DNA from: Rhodospirillales bacterium
GTDB taxonomy: Bacteria > Pseudomonadota > Alphaproteobacteria > Rhodospirillales > Magnetospirillaceae
Direction: 5' to 3'
Assembly (NCBI GenBank): GCA_030040955.1
Contig: JASHSH010000138.1
Span: forward strand, 1 to 12,903
DNA: 12,903 nucleotides
Of this stretch, positions 1-7,721 are shown in pieces. How positions within the stretch are numbered: the first letter of the stretch is position 1; each line of letters starts with the position of its first letter. A program made the translations under genes and the position numbers. A model generated the notes under the pieces. It was not told the origin of the DNA and made no database searches. It saw nothing but the letters and a program-made list of their open reading frames with translations.

Positions 1-622
1 GCTCACCGCGATCTCCACGACCGCGACCACCCCCTTGGTGCGCGTGCCCTGGCTCGACCCCGCGATCATCATGAAGATGCTCGATGCCGGCGCCTACGGG
101 GTGATCTGCCCGATGATCCAAAGCGCCGCCGACGTCGAGCGTCTGGTCTCGGCCTGCCGCTACCCGCCGAAGGGGCAGCGCTCGTTCGGTCCGATCCGCG
201 CGTTCCTCTACGGCGGCGCCGACTATCCGGCGCATGCCAACGATCAGATGATCTCCTTCGCCATGATCGAGACGCGCCAGGCGCTCGACCGCATCGACGA
301 CATCCTGTCGGTGGAGGGGCTGACGGCGGTCTATATCGGGCCGGCCGACCTGTCGCTGGCGCTCGGCTGCACGCCGAAATTCGACCAGGAGGAGAAGCCG
401 GTGGTCGAGGCCATCGATCTTGTGCTGCGCCGCGCGAGGGAGAAGAAGGTGGTGCCGGGCATCCACAATCTCACACCCGAATACGCGCTGCGCATGATCG
501 AGAAGGGATTTCAATTCGTCACGGTCTCTTCGGACGCGCGGCTGATGGCCGCGGGCGCGACGCGCGTGATTGCCACCATGCGCGCGGGCCTGCCGAAAAC
601 CGACGCGCGCGCGGCCTCTTGA
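1..622 (+). CDS. HpcH/HpaI family aldolase, 3' part (5' end outside window)
   Basis: About 206 C-terminal residues are visible, read from base 2 to the TGA at 620-622; the frame is open to the window edge, so the true start lies upstream. The family consists of class II, metal-dependent aldolases that reversibly split 2-oxo-acids into pyruvate (or a related oxo-acid) and an aldehyde in the cytoplasm. Seen here are the substrate-arginine segment PLVRVPW, the DAGAYGVICPM strand, the metal-ligand glutamate in MIETRQAL and the metal-ligand aspartate in GPADLSLALG. The N-terminal segment with the usual catalytic histidine is not in the window. The gene ends 11 bases before a Gfo/Idh/MocA oxidoreductase on the same strand, which suggests co-transcription and joint action on a sugar acid or hydroxylated dicarboxylate. 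The substrate cannot be read from sequence: 4-hydroxy-2-oxoheptanedioate, 2-keto-3-deoxy sugar acids and citramalyl-type substrates are all possible in this superfamily. Confidence 0.9.
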   Translation, partial: LTAISTTATTPLVRVPWLDPAIIMKMLDAGAYGVICPMIQSAADVERLVSACRYPPKGQRSFGPIRAFLYGGADYPAHANDQMISFAMIETRQALDRIDDILSVEGLTAVYIGPADLSLALGCTPKFDQEEKPVVEAIDLVLRRAREKKVVPGIHNLTPEYALRMIEKGFQFVTVSSDARLMAAGATRVIATMRAGLPKTDARAAS

Positions 623-625
623 GGG
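621..625 (+). promoter_or_regulatory. Ribosome-binding site deciding the oxidoreductase start
   Basis: GAGGG lies 8 bases upstream of the ATG at 634 and overlaps the TGA stop of the aldolase. This supports ATG 634 over the in-frame TTG at 619, and suggests translational coupling between the two genes. Confidence 0.6.
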
Positions 626-633
626 CGAATGCG

Positions 634-1761
634 ATGAAACGGCTCGGGGTCGGGCTGATCGGCAGCGGGTTCATGGGGAAGTGCCACGCCCAGGCCTTCC
701 GAGCGGCGCCGACCTTCTTCGCGCTCCCGCGCGAGCCCGCGCTCGAGCTGCTCGCCGATATCGACGCCAAGACCGCGCAGAAGGCCGCGCGCGCGCTGGG
801 ATTCGCCCGCTCGACCGGCGAGTGGAAGACCCTGGTCGCCGATCCGGCGGTCGAAGTCGTCTCGATCACCACGCCGACCGCGCTGCACAAGCCGATGGCG
901 CTCGCCGCGCTGGCCGCCGGCAAGCATGTCTGGTGCGAGAAGCCGGTCGCCGCCTCGGCCGCCGACGCCAGGGAGATGGCCGAGGCCGCGCGCAAGGCCC
1001 GCGCCGTGACCGTGGTCGGGTTCAACTATCTGCGTCATCCGCTGATCCGGCTCGCCCGCGAGATGGTGGCCTCGGGCGAAATCGGCGAGGTGATCGGCTT
1101 TCGCGGCGTGCATCTCGAAGACTATATGGCCGACCCGAAGACGCCCTGGGTGTTCCGCTTCGATCCGGCGGGCGGGCACGGGGCGCTGTCCGACATCGGC
1201 AGCCACATACTTTCGGTCGCGCGGCATCTCGCCGGCGAGATCGCCGAGGTCAGCGGCCAGTTGGTCACCGCGATCGCGCGCCGGCCCGCGGCCCGGGGAT
1301 CGGCCAAGACGCGCGCGGTCGAGGTGGACGACCAGGCCCGCGCGCTGCTGCGCTTCGCGAGCGGCGCCACCGGCTCGATCGAGGCGAGCTGGATCGCGTG
1401 GGGACGCAAGCTCACGCTCGCCTTCGAACTTACCGGCAGCAAAGGGACCATCCTGCTCGACTTCGAGCGGATGAACGAATTGCAGATATTCACCGCGGGC
1501 CAGCGGCGTGGCCGGGCGGGGTTCAAGACCATCCTGGCCGGGCCCGACCATCCGCCCTACGGTTCCTTCACGCCCGCCCCCGGGCACCATATCGGCTTCA
1601 ACGATCTCAAGACCATCGAGGCGAAGATGCTGATCGAGGCGATCGCCGGCGGCCCACCCGCCTGGCCCGACTTCGAGGATGCCTGGCATATCCAGCAGGC
1701 GATCGACGCGATCGCGCTATCCGCGCGCGAACGGCGCTGGGTGAGGACCTCCGACCTATAG
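634..1761 (+). CDS. Gfo/Idh/MocA family NAD(P)-dependent oxidoreductase
   Basis: A 375-residue cytoplasmic dehydrogenase, normal length for the family. The N-terminal Rossmann fold opens with the dinucleotide motif GSGFMG (residues 10-15). The family signature EKPVA is at about 102-106. The C-terminal alpha/beta domain carries the D-I-G-S-H element (Asp187 to His191), which in relatives such as inositol 2-dehydrogenase and glucose-fructose oxidoreductase supplies the catalytic histidine. I chose ATG at 634 because GAGGG at 621-625 stands 8 bases before it and the protein then starts at the usual place before the first beta strand. An in-frame TTG at 619 overlaps the aldolase stop but would add five residues with no ribosome-binding site. 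It follows the aldolase by 11 bases, so the two are probably one operon. The likely role is oxidation or reduction of a sugar, polyol or sugar acid feeding the aldolase; the substrate is unknown. Confidence 0.93.
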   Translation: MKRLGVGLIGSGFMGKCHAQAFRAAPTFFALPREPALELLADIDAKTAQKAARALGFARSTGEWKTLVADPAVEVVSITTPTALHKPMALAALAAGKHVWCEKPVAASAADAREMAEAARKARAVTVVGFNYLRHPLIRLAREMVASGEIGEVIGFRGVHLEDYMADPKTPWVFRFDPAGGHGALSDIGSHILSVARHLAGEIAEVSGQLVTAIARRPAARGSAKTRAVEVDDQARALLRFASGATGSIEASWIAWGRKLTLAFELTGSKGTILLDFERMNELQIFTAGQRRGRAGFKTILAGPDHPPYGSFTPAPGHHIGFNDLKTIEAKMLIEAIAGGPPAWPDFEDAWHIQQAIDAIALSARERRWVRTSDL

Positions 1762-1796
1762 TCTAGGTCCCCCGCCCGTTCCGTCCCTCGCTCGCG

Positions 1797-2828
1797 CTAG
1801 AGGAATATCCCGCGCAAGTCGATGCTGGTGCGCTGGCCGAGATCCTCCCAGGTCGCGGCCAGCCAGGCGTCCGCCGTCTTGCGTCCCAGCTCGCGCAGGT
1901 GCAGCAGGAAGTCGAGCGCGGCATTGGCCTTGCTGGCGGCGCCCAGCGCCCGCATCTCATCCTCGGCGGCGATGCGGTGGATGTGCATGTGCTTGAGGCG
2001 CTGATCCTCGTCCGATTTCAGCCGCTCCTCGCCGATCAGCCGTTGGACGAAGGCGATGGCCCGCATCTCCGCCATCAGCGAGGAATTGAAGCTGATCTCG
2101 TTGACCCGGTTGATGATCTCGGTCGTCGTGCGCGGCGTGCCGGGGCGGGTCAGCGGCGTGATCTGCACCAGCACAACGTCGGGGCTCTGGCAGCCGTAGA
2201 TCAGCGGCCAGATCACCGGATTGCCCATATAGCCGCCGTCCCAGTGCGGCACCCCGTCGACCTCGACCGCCTGATATAGGAAGGGCAGGCAGGCCGAGGC
2301 CATGATCGCCGGCACCGTGATCTTGTCGCGCTCGAACACATGCGGTTTGCCGGTCTCGACATTGGTCGCGGTGATGAACAGCTTGAGCGGCTCGCCGCGC
2401 TGGATGTCCTTCTCGACGACCATGTCCTTCACGATGTCGAGCAGCGGATTCACGCCGAGCGGATTGATCTGATAGGGCGACAGCGCGTGCTGGAACAGGT
2501 CGGCGAAATAGGCGGTGGGCGAATCGTCGACATTCCAGTTGCCGACGAGGACGTCGTAGGCGCTGCGCCAGGCGGGCGCCAGCACGGCAAGATCGGCCAC
2601 ACGATGCCAGAACGCGTCCAACGTCTTGCGCGCGCCCTTGCGCCCGTCCTTCGACCAGCCCTGCACCAGGATGGCCGCATTCATCGCGCCCGCGCTGGTG
2701 CCGGTGATCCCCTCGATGGCGAGGCGCTCGTCCTCGAGCAGCCGGTCGAGCACTCCCCAGGTGAAGGCGCCGTGGCTGCCGCCGCCCTGAAGCGCGAGAT
2801 TGACGGTCTTGGTCACGGCATCGGTCAT
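1797..2828 (-). CDS. Patatin-like phospholipase family protein
   Basis: A 343-residue protein with the full patatin catalytic set. The glycine-rich oxyanion loop GGGSHG is at residues 15-20, the nucleophile elbow GTSAG at 43-47 (Ser45) and the catalytic aspartate in DGGYMGN (Asp197). Patatin enzymes use a Ser-Asp dyad to hydrolyse acyl esters, usually releasing a fatty acid and a lysophospholipid. I see no signal peptide or membrane segment, so it is probably cytosolic or peripherally membrane-bound. The start ATG at 2828 places the first beta strand right after a short N-terminus. There is no strong ribosome-binding site before it, but a CATAGT element sits 8 bases upstream (minus strand), so it may have its own leaderless transcript. 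It lies 53 bases downstream of an LplT-like lysophospholipid transporter on the same strand, which fits phospholipid remodelling. It converges with the oxidoreductase gene, leaving 35 bases with no evident terminator. The natural substrate is unknown. Confidence 0.93.
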   Translation of the reverse strand: MTDAVTKTVNLALQGGGSHGAFTWGVLDRLLEDERLAIEGITGTSAGAMNAAILVQGWSKDGRKGARKTLDAFWHRVADLAVLAPAWRSAYDVLVGNWNVDDSPTAYFADLFQHALSPYQINPLGVNPLLDIVKDMVVEKDIQRGEPLKLFITATNVETGKPHVFERDKITVPAIMASACLPFLYQAVEVDGVPHWDGGYMGNPVIWPLIYGCQSPDVVLVQITPLTRPGTPRTTTEIINRVNEISFNSSLMAEMRAIAFVQRLIGEERLKSDEDQRLKHMHIHRIAAEDEMRALGAASKANAALDFLLHLRELGRKTADAWLAATWEDLGQRTSIDLRGIFL

Positions 2829-2836
2829 GCCGTCAC

Positions 2837-2842
2837 ACTATG
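2837..2842 (-). promoter_or_regulatory. Possible -10 element for a leaderless patatin mRNA
   Basis: Read on the minus strand this is CATAGT, matching TATAAT at four of six positions, with 8 bases to the ATG of the patatin gene. Transcription from it would start at or very near the initiation codon. No convincing -35 hexamer is seen, so this is only a candidate. The gene may instead be read through from the transporter upstream. Confidence 0.25.
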
Positions 2843-2881
2843 GCGAAGTGATGGCCGATTCCGGCGGGCGGGCGCGAGGCG

Positions 2882-4207
2882 TCATCGCCGGCGACCCGGG
2901 AACGCCGCCACCAGGGTCCGGCGCAACGCGGCCTCGGGCAGCGCCGCGAACGCGGCTACGGACACCAGGGCGTTGCCGATCGCGCCGGCAACGAACAGGC
3001 CGAGCACGCCGACGCCAGCCTTGAGCAGCGCCACGGCGACCAAGGTCGCGGCCACCATGTAGATCGCGTTCATCACATTGTTGGCTGCGATGGCGCGCGC
3101 CCGCTCACTCGGATCGCTGCGCGCCTGCAAGATGGCGTAGAGCGGCACGGTGAACATCCCGCCGCAGGCCGCGATCAGGAACAACGCGATCAACAAGTGG
3201 AGGCCGGACGCGGAGGCGATGAAGGCGCCGACTCCGATCTCGGCGCCCGACCGCGCCGCCGCGGCGCTCGCATAGCGCAAATCGAGCGAAAGCAGGGCCA
3301 TGCCGAGCGCGGCCAGCGGCACGTAGCGCGCGGATATTTCGCCGCGCAGCAAGCGGGCGCAGGCGAGCGAGCCCGCACCGATCCCGATCGAGAACATGGC
3401 GAGCATCAGGGTCACCACCTGTTGGTCGGCGGAGAGTATCTCCTTGGCCAGCGCCGGAAGCTGGCCGAGATAGACGGCGCCGACCGCCCAGAACCAGGAT
3501 ATTCCGATCACCGCGAGATTGAGCTCGCGATGGCGGGTCACGGTGCGCAGGACGTCCCTTGTGGCGCGCGGGAGGTTCCAGTCGATGCGCAGGTCCGGCT
3601 GGTTCGCCGGAGCCTGGGGAAGCGCGAGGCTGGCCGCGAGCCCCGATATGGCGACCGCGAGCAGCAGGATCGAGGTGAGCGCAAGACCGCCCGGAGCCAG
3701 AATCGAAAGACCGCCGACGATGGTCCCGATCAGGATGGCGAGGAAGGTCCCTCCCTCGATCAGCGCATTGCCGCCGAGCAGCTCATCGGGCGCCAGGTAT
3801 TGCGGGAGGATCGAATATTTGAGCGGGCCGAAGAAGGTGGAATGGATGCCGAGCAGGAACAGCACTCCAAGCAGGAGATAGGGATCGCCGAGATAGAGGC
3901 CCGCCGATCCGATCGCCATGATGGCGACCTCGCAGGACTTTACGATCCGGACCAGCCGCGTCTTCTCCAGCCTGTCGGCCAATTCGCCGGCGAGCGAGGA
4001 GAACAGCAGGTAGGGCAGGATGAAGATGCCGGCGGCCGCGGTCACCAGGATGCGCGCCTGCGCGGGGTCCGCGGCGAGCAGCCGATAGACGATGAGTATC
4101 CCGATCGCGTTCTTGAACAGATTGTCGTTCGCCGCGCCCAGGAACTGGGTGACGAACAGGGGCAGAAACCGCCGCGTGCCGAGCAGGGGCAGGACCCGCG
4201 CATTCAT
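2882..4207 (-). CDS. MFS transporter, LplT-like (putative lysophospholipid transporter)
   Basis: A 441-residue, very hydrophobic inner-membrane protein with about 12 predicted transmembrane segments. Its N-terminus RFLPLFVTQFLGAANDN (Asp28, Asn29 in helix 1), the loop GELADRLEKTR (about 74-84), the segment FGPLKYSILPQYL (126-138) and GNALIEGGTF (146-155) match the LplT branch of the major facilitator superfamily. E. coli LplT flips lysophosphatidylethanolamine inward, where Aas re-acylates it. In many proteobacteria the LplT domain is fused to acyltransferase and acyl-ACP synthetase domains; this protein ends after the transporter and no acyltransferase is in the window. Start ATG 4207 has GGGAGG at 4217-4222 (minus strand) 9 bases ahead. 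Its neighbours are an AhpD-like protein upstream and a patatin phospholipase downstream, both same strand with 53-base gaps. The substrate is inferred from family resemblance; another amphipathic substrate is possible. Confidence 0.88.
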   Translation of the reverse strand: MNARVLPLLGTRRFLPLFVTQFLGAANDNLFKNAIGILIVYRLLAADPAQARILVTAAAGIFILPYLLFSSLAGELADRLEKTRLVRIVKSCEVAIMAIGSAGLYLGDPYLLLGVLFLLGIHSTFFGPLKYSILPQYLAPDELLGGNALIEGGTFLAILIGTIVGGLSILAPGGLALTSILLLAVAISGLAASLALPQAPANQPDLRIDWNLPRATRDVLRTVTRHRELNLAVIGISWFWAVGAVYLGQLPALAKEILSADQQVVTLMLAMFSIGIGAGSLACARLLRGEISARYVPLAALGMALLSLDLRYASAAAARSGAEIGVGAFIASASGLHLLIALFLIAACGGMFTVPLYAILQARSDPSERARAIAANNVMNAIYMVAATLVAVALLKAGVGVLGLFVAGAIGNALVSVAAFAALPEAALRRTLVAAFPGRRR

Positions 4208-4260
4208 TCCGTCGATCCTCCCGCCGCCCGCGCCGACGCGCCGGGCGCCGCGCCCGACCG

Positions 4261-4821
4261 CTACGGCGTCTTGGCCGCTGCTGGCGCGAGCTGCGCGAAC
4301 ACGTCGTAGCCGGTGCGCGAAAGCCGCGCCGCCGCCTCCTGATTATAGCCCTTCGGCGCGTCCAGTCCGCAGCCCTCGACGAAGCGATTGTAGAAGTTGA
4401 ACAGCGCGGTGACGGCAACGGTGAAGTACAGCCCATCGTCGCCCCAGCCGGCATCGTAGACCGCCTTCGCGTCGGCCTCGGTGAGGCGCGCGGGCGACTC
4501 GGTGAGCTTCTTCGCGTAGCGCAGCACCGGCTTCATCCGCGCGGGCGCATCGGCGGTGTCGATATCGTCGAGGAGCGGCTTGAACAGGGCGCGGTCGACG
4601 CCGCAAGCCGCCGCGACCTCGGCATGCACGCCATGGCAATAGACGCAAGCATTGAGGCCCGAGACATAGGCGGCGATCAGCTCGCGCTCGCCCTGGGAGA
4701 AGGGCGAGGGGCCGCGCATCACCGCCTCGGTCAACTCGCCGAGCGGCCGGCAAGACGCGGGATAGGCCCGGTAGATGTCGCGCATGACCGGGTGGTCGGG
4801 CAGCGAGCGCAGCTTCGGCAT
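4261..4821 (-). CDS. AhpD-like / carboxymuconolactone decarboxylase family peroxidase-related protein
   Basis: A 186-residue all-helical protein of the AhpD-like fold (peroxidase-related subgroup). The catalytic signature of AhpD is complete: Glu47, Cys59-V-Y-Cys62 and His66, with the same E-x11-CxxC-x3-H spacing as mycobacterial AhpD (Glu118, Cys130, Cys133, His137, from memory). Such proteins reduce hydroperoxides or act as thiol-disulfide partners through the CxxC pair; aromatic-ring decarboxylase members lack this cysteine pair, so a redox role is favoured. The C-terminal half, with the stretch FNFYNRFVEGCGLD, is typical of the peroxidase-related subgroup. ATG 4821 is preceded by a strong GGGAGGA (4827-4833, minus strand). 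It sits 43 bases after cysNC and 53 bases before the LplT-like gene, all on one strand, so it may be co-transcribed with sulfate activation. The physiological reductant and substrate are unknown. Confidence 0.88.
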   Translation of the reverse strand: MPKLRSLPDHPVMRDIYRAYPASCRPLGELTEAVMRGPSPFSQGERELIAAYVSGLNACVYCHGVHAEVAAACGVDRALFKPLLDDIDTADAPARMKPVLRYAKKLTESPARLTEADAKAVYDAGWGDDGLYFTVAVTALFNFYNRFVEGCGLDAPKGYNQEAAARLSRTGYDVFAQLAPAAAKTP

Positions 4822-4864
4822 CGGCTTCCTCCCTCGGATACGCGCCGGGCTTCGGGCTTTTGCC

Positions 4865-6766
4865 TCAGTGTTCGCCCAGCTTGCCCGCCGCGCGCAGCAT
4901 TTCGACGATCCGCTCCGCCGCTCCGGCGGGCGTGAGCGCCACTGTATCGATGCGCAGCTCGGGCGCTTCGGGCGGCTCGTAGGGCGAATCGATGCCGGTG
5001 AAGTTTGCGATCTCGCCGCGCCGCGCCCTCTTGTAGAGGCCCTTCGGATCGCGCCCCTCGGCCACGGCGAGCGGGGTGTCGACGAATATCTCGAAGAATT
5101 CCCCCGTGCCGACCAGGTCGCGCGCCAGGCGGCGCTCGGCGCGGAACGGCGATATGAAAGCGACCAGCACGATCAGTCCGGCGTCCGCCATCAGCCGGGC
5201 CACCTCGGCGACGCGGCGGATGTTTTCGACCCGGTCCGCCGGGGTGAAACCCAAGTCCTTGTTCAGCCCGTGCCGGACATTGTCGCCGTCGAGCAGATAG
5301 CTGTGCCGGCCGAGCGCCAGCAGCCGCGACTCGACCAGATTGGCGATGGTCGATTTGCCCGCGCCGGACAGGCCGGTGAACCACAGCACGCACGGCGCCT
5401 GCTGCTTGATCGTGGCGCGCGCGGAGCGGTCCACGCTGGTTGCCTGCCAGGCGATGTTCTGCGCCCGGCGCAAGGCGAAATGGATCATCCCGGCACCGAC
5501 GGTCTGATTGGTCATCCGGTCGATGACGATGAACCCCCCGGTCTCGCGGTTCTCCGCGTACCGGTCGAAGGCGACGCGCCGATCGAGGATCACCGTGCAG
5601 ACGCCGATCTCGTTGAGCGCCAGCGTGCGGGCGGCCACATGTTCGAGCGTCTCCAGCGCGACCCGGTGCTTGAGGTGGGAGATCGAGCCGGCGAGCGTCG
5701 CCGTGCCGAAGCGGAACAGATAGGGCCGGCCCGGCAGCATCGGCTGGTCCCCCATCCACACCAGATGCGCCTCGAACTGGTCGGAGACCCCGGCGGGACG
5801 CTCGATCGAAGAGATCAGGTCGCCGCGGCTCACGTCGATCTCCTCGTCGAAGGTCAGCGTGACCGACTGGCCGGACACCGCCTCGGGCAGGTCGCCGCCG
5901 GCGGCGACGATGCGCGCAAGCGTCGCCTCGCGGCCCGAGGGGAGAGCGCGCAGGCGCTGGCCGGGACGCACGCTTCCGCTCGCCACCATGCCGGCGAATC
6001 CTCGGAACCCCGCGTCGGGCCGGTTCACCCATTGCACCGGGAAGCGGAACGGCGCGGCGCGCGCGAGGTCCTCGACCTCGACCGTCTCCAGCCAGTCGAG
6101 CAGGGTCGGGCCGCGATACCAGCGCGTATTGGGGCCCGGGCTGGCGACATTGTCGCCCTTGGTGGCGGAAGTCGGAATCGCCGCGACCGACTCGATGCCG
6201 ATGCCGCGCGCGAAGACCTCGAATGCGTCGCGCACGGCGGCGAATGCCGGCTCGGCGTAGTCGACCAGGTCCATCTTGTTGACGGCGAGGACCACGTGAC
6301 GGATGCCGAGCAGCGCCGCGATATAGCCGTGGCGGCGGGTCTGCGGGAGGATGCCCTTGCGCGCGTCCACCAGGATCACGGCGGCGTCGGCGGTCGAGGC
6401 GCCGGTCGCCATGTTGCGCGTGTACTGCTCGTGGCCGGGCGTGTCCGCGATGATGTATTTGCGCCGCCGGGTGGCGAAGTAGCGGTAGGCGACGTCGATG
6501 GTGATTCCCTGTTCGCGCTCGGCCGCCAGACCGTCGAGCAGCAGCGAGTAATCGAGATCGCCCGCCTCGCGGCCCGCCTTGCGCGAATCGGCGGCCAAGG
6601 CGGCGAGCTGATCGTCGGCGAGGGATCCGGTCTCGTAGAGAAGCCGGCCGATCAGCGTGCTCTTGCCGTCGTCCACGCTGCCGCAAGTGATGAAGCGCAG
6701 CAGGGTGGAGCGGCGGACTTCGGTAGGCGCGGCGCGCGCGGGCGTGACCTGGTCGAGCAGGTTCAT
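4865..6766 (-). CDS. cysNC: Bifunctional sulfate adenylyltransferase subunit 1 / adenylylsulfate kinase (CysN-CysC fusion)
   Basis: A 633-residue fusion. Residues 1 to about 440 are the CysN GTPase: Walker A GSVDDGKST (29-37), the switch motif DTPGHEQY (108-115) and the guanine-specificity motif NKMD (163-166), followed by two beta-barrel domains. With CysD it uses GTP hydrolysis to drive formation of adenosine 5'-phosphosulfate (APS) from sulfate and ATP. From about residue 460 the APS kinase (CysC) begins: P-loop GLSGAGKST (465-473), the substrate loop DGDNVRHGLN (493-502) and FISPFR (from about 537), which includes the serine phosphorylated in E. coli CysC. It makes PAPS. The ATG at 6766 lies 2 bases after the cysD stop, so translation is almost certainly coupled. 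This fused layout is the same as rhizobial NodQ. No cysH, cysI or cysJ is in the window, so whether the PAPS serves assimilation or sulfation cannot be told here. Confidence 0.98.
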   Translation of the reverse strand: MNLLDQVTPARAAPTEVRRSTLLRFITCGSVDDGKSTLIGRLLYETGSLADDQLAALAADSRKAGREAGDLDYSLLLDGLAAEREQGITIDVAYRYFATRRRKYIIADTPGHEQYTRNMATGASTADAAVILVDARKGILPQTRRHGYIAALLGIRHVVLAVNKMDLVDYAEPAFAAVRDAFEVFARGIGIESVAAIPTSATKGDNVASPGPNTRWYRGPTLLDWLETVEVEDLARAAPFRFPVQWVNRPDAGFRGFAGMVASGSVRPGQRLRALPSGREATLARIVAAGGDLPEAVSGQSVTLTFDEEIDVSRGDLISSIERPAGVSDQFEAHLVWMGDQPMLPGRPYLFRFGTATLAGSISHLKHRVALETLEHVAARTLALNEIGVCTVILDRRVAFDRYAENRETGGFIVIDRMTNQTVGAGMIHFALRRAQNIAWQATSVDRSARATIKQQAPCVLWFTGLSGAGKSTIANLVESRLLALGRHSYLLDGDNVRHGLNKDLGFTPADRVENIRRVAEVARLMADAGLIVLVAFISPFRAERRLARDLVGTGEFFEIFVDTPLAVAEGRDPKGLYKRARRGEIANFTGIDSPYEPPEAPELRIDTVALTPAGAAERIVEMLRAAGKLGEH

Positions 6767-6768
6767 CG

Positions 6769-7671
6769 TCAGAAATACCCTTCCCGCTTCTTGCGTTCCA
6801 TCGAGGCGGCGCCGTCATGGTCGATGACTCGCCCGGTGCGCTCCGAGGCGTGCGAGTTCTCCAGCTCGGCGATGATCGCATCGACGGAACCGGCGTCGCT
6901 TTCCACCGCGCCGGTCAGCGGATAGCAGCCCAGCGTGCGGAAGCGCACGCGCCGCATCCGCGGCCGCTCGCCGCGGGCGAGCGGCATTCGCGCGTCGTCG
7001 ACCATGATCAGCGCGCCGTCGCGCTCCACGATCGGCCGCTCCTTGGCGAAATAGAGCGGTACCACCGGAATCTTCTCCTGGCGGATGTAGCGCCAGACGT
7101 CGATTTCGGTCCAATTCGACAGCGGGAACACGCGGATGCTCTCGCCCTTGCCGATGCGCAGGTTGTAGAGCCGCCAAAGTTCCGGCCGCTGGTCCTTCGG
7201 GTCCCAGTGATGCGTGGACGAGCGGAACGAGAAGATGCGTTCCTTGGCGCGCGACTTCTCCTCATCGCGCCGCGCGCCGCCGACCACGAAGTCGAACCGG
7301 TTCGCGTCCAGCGCCTGCTTGAGCGCCTGCGTCTTCATCACATCGGTATGGACTTCCGACCCGTGGGTGAACGGATTGATTCCGAGCCGCACGCCCTCGG
7401 GGTTCGTATACACGCGAAGGTCGAGGCCGAGGCGCGCCGCGGTCGCGTCGCGGAACGCGATCATCTCGCGGAACTTCCAGCCGGTGTCGATATGCAGCAG
7501 CGGGAAGGGCATCGGCGCCGGATGGAATGCCTTGATCGCCAGATGCAGCAGCGCCGAACTGTCCTTGCCGATCGAATACATCAGCACGGGCCGGGCCGCC
7601 TCGGCCGCGACCTCGCGCAGGATATGGATGCTTTCGGCTTCGAGGCGCTGAAGGTCGGAAAGGGCTAGCAC
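6769..7671 (-). CDS. cysD: Sulfate adenylyltransferase subunit 2 (ATP sulfurylase small subunit)
   Basis: A 300-residue cytoplasmic enzyme of the PP-loop (PAPS reductase-like) superfamily; it forms the ATP sulfurylase with CysN and adenylylates sulfate. The PP-loop SIGKDS is at residues 33-38, followed by the LHIDTGWKF strand and the GGARRDEEKSRAKER block, and the protein ends in the conserved GYF. It aligns with E. coli CysD along its length. The start is a GTG at 7671, giving an N-terminus (LALSDLQRLEAESIHILRE) in register with E. coli CysD. No in-frame ATG exists near it and the upstream frame is closed by a stop about 17 codons before. The region before the GTG lacks a clear ribosome-binding site, which is unusual for this window, where most starts have GGAGG-like sites. 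It heads a same-strand run with cysNC 2 bases downstream, and is divergent from the SGNH hydrolase gene. Confidence 0.97.
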   Translation of the reverse strand: MLALSDLQRLEAESIHILREVAAEAARPVLMYSIGKDSSALLHLAIKAFHPAPMPFPLLHIDTGWKFREMIAFRDATAARLGLDLRVYTNPEGVRLGINPFTHGSEVHTDVMKTQALKQALDANRFDFVVGGARRDEEKSRAKERIFSFRSSTHHWDPKDQRPELWRLYNLRIGKGESIRVFPLSNWTEIDVWRYIRQEKIPVVPLYFAKERPIVERDGALIMVDDARMPLARGERPRMRRVRFRTLGCYPLTGAVESDAGSVDAIIAELENSHASERTGRVIDHDGAASMERKKREGYF

Positions 7672-7721
7672 GATCGCGGAACCGATATCGGCGGCGGAAT
7701 CTACGACAAAAGCGGGCAGGT

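Noticed and set aside
511..1689. A 392-codon minus-strand open frame opposite the aldolase and oxidoreductase
   Set aside because: Low-complexity Arg/Gly/Ala-rich translation, no family match, no ribosome-binding site, and both opposing genes have complete family motifs.
4242..4256. Hairpin CGGGCG-CCG-CGCCCG between the AhpD-like and LplT-like genes
   Set aside because: The stem is six G-C pairs but there is no T-tract on either strand, so it is not an intrinsic terminator; such GC stems arise by chance in this composition.
3197..4309. A 370-codon plus-strand open frame opposite the MFS transporter gene
   Set aside because: The translation is highly charged (Arg, Glu, Asp, Gln) as expected for the complement of a hydrophobic membrane protein; no motif is visible.
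4775..6925. A 716-codon open frame on the plus strand, antisense to cysNC and the end of cysD
   Set aside because: Its translation is rich in Arg, Ala, Gly and Asp with no recognisable domain, and it exactly shadows highly conserved enzymes. Long antisense open frames are expected in DNA this GC-rich.
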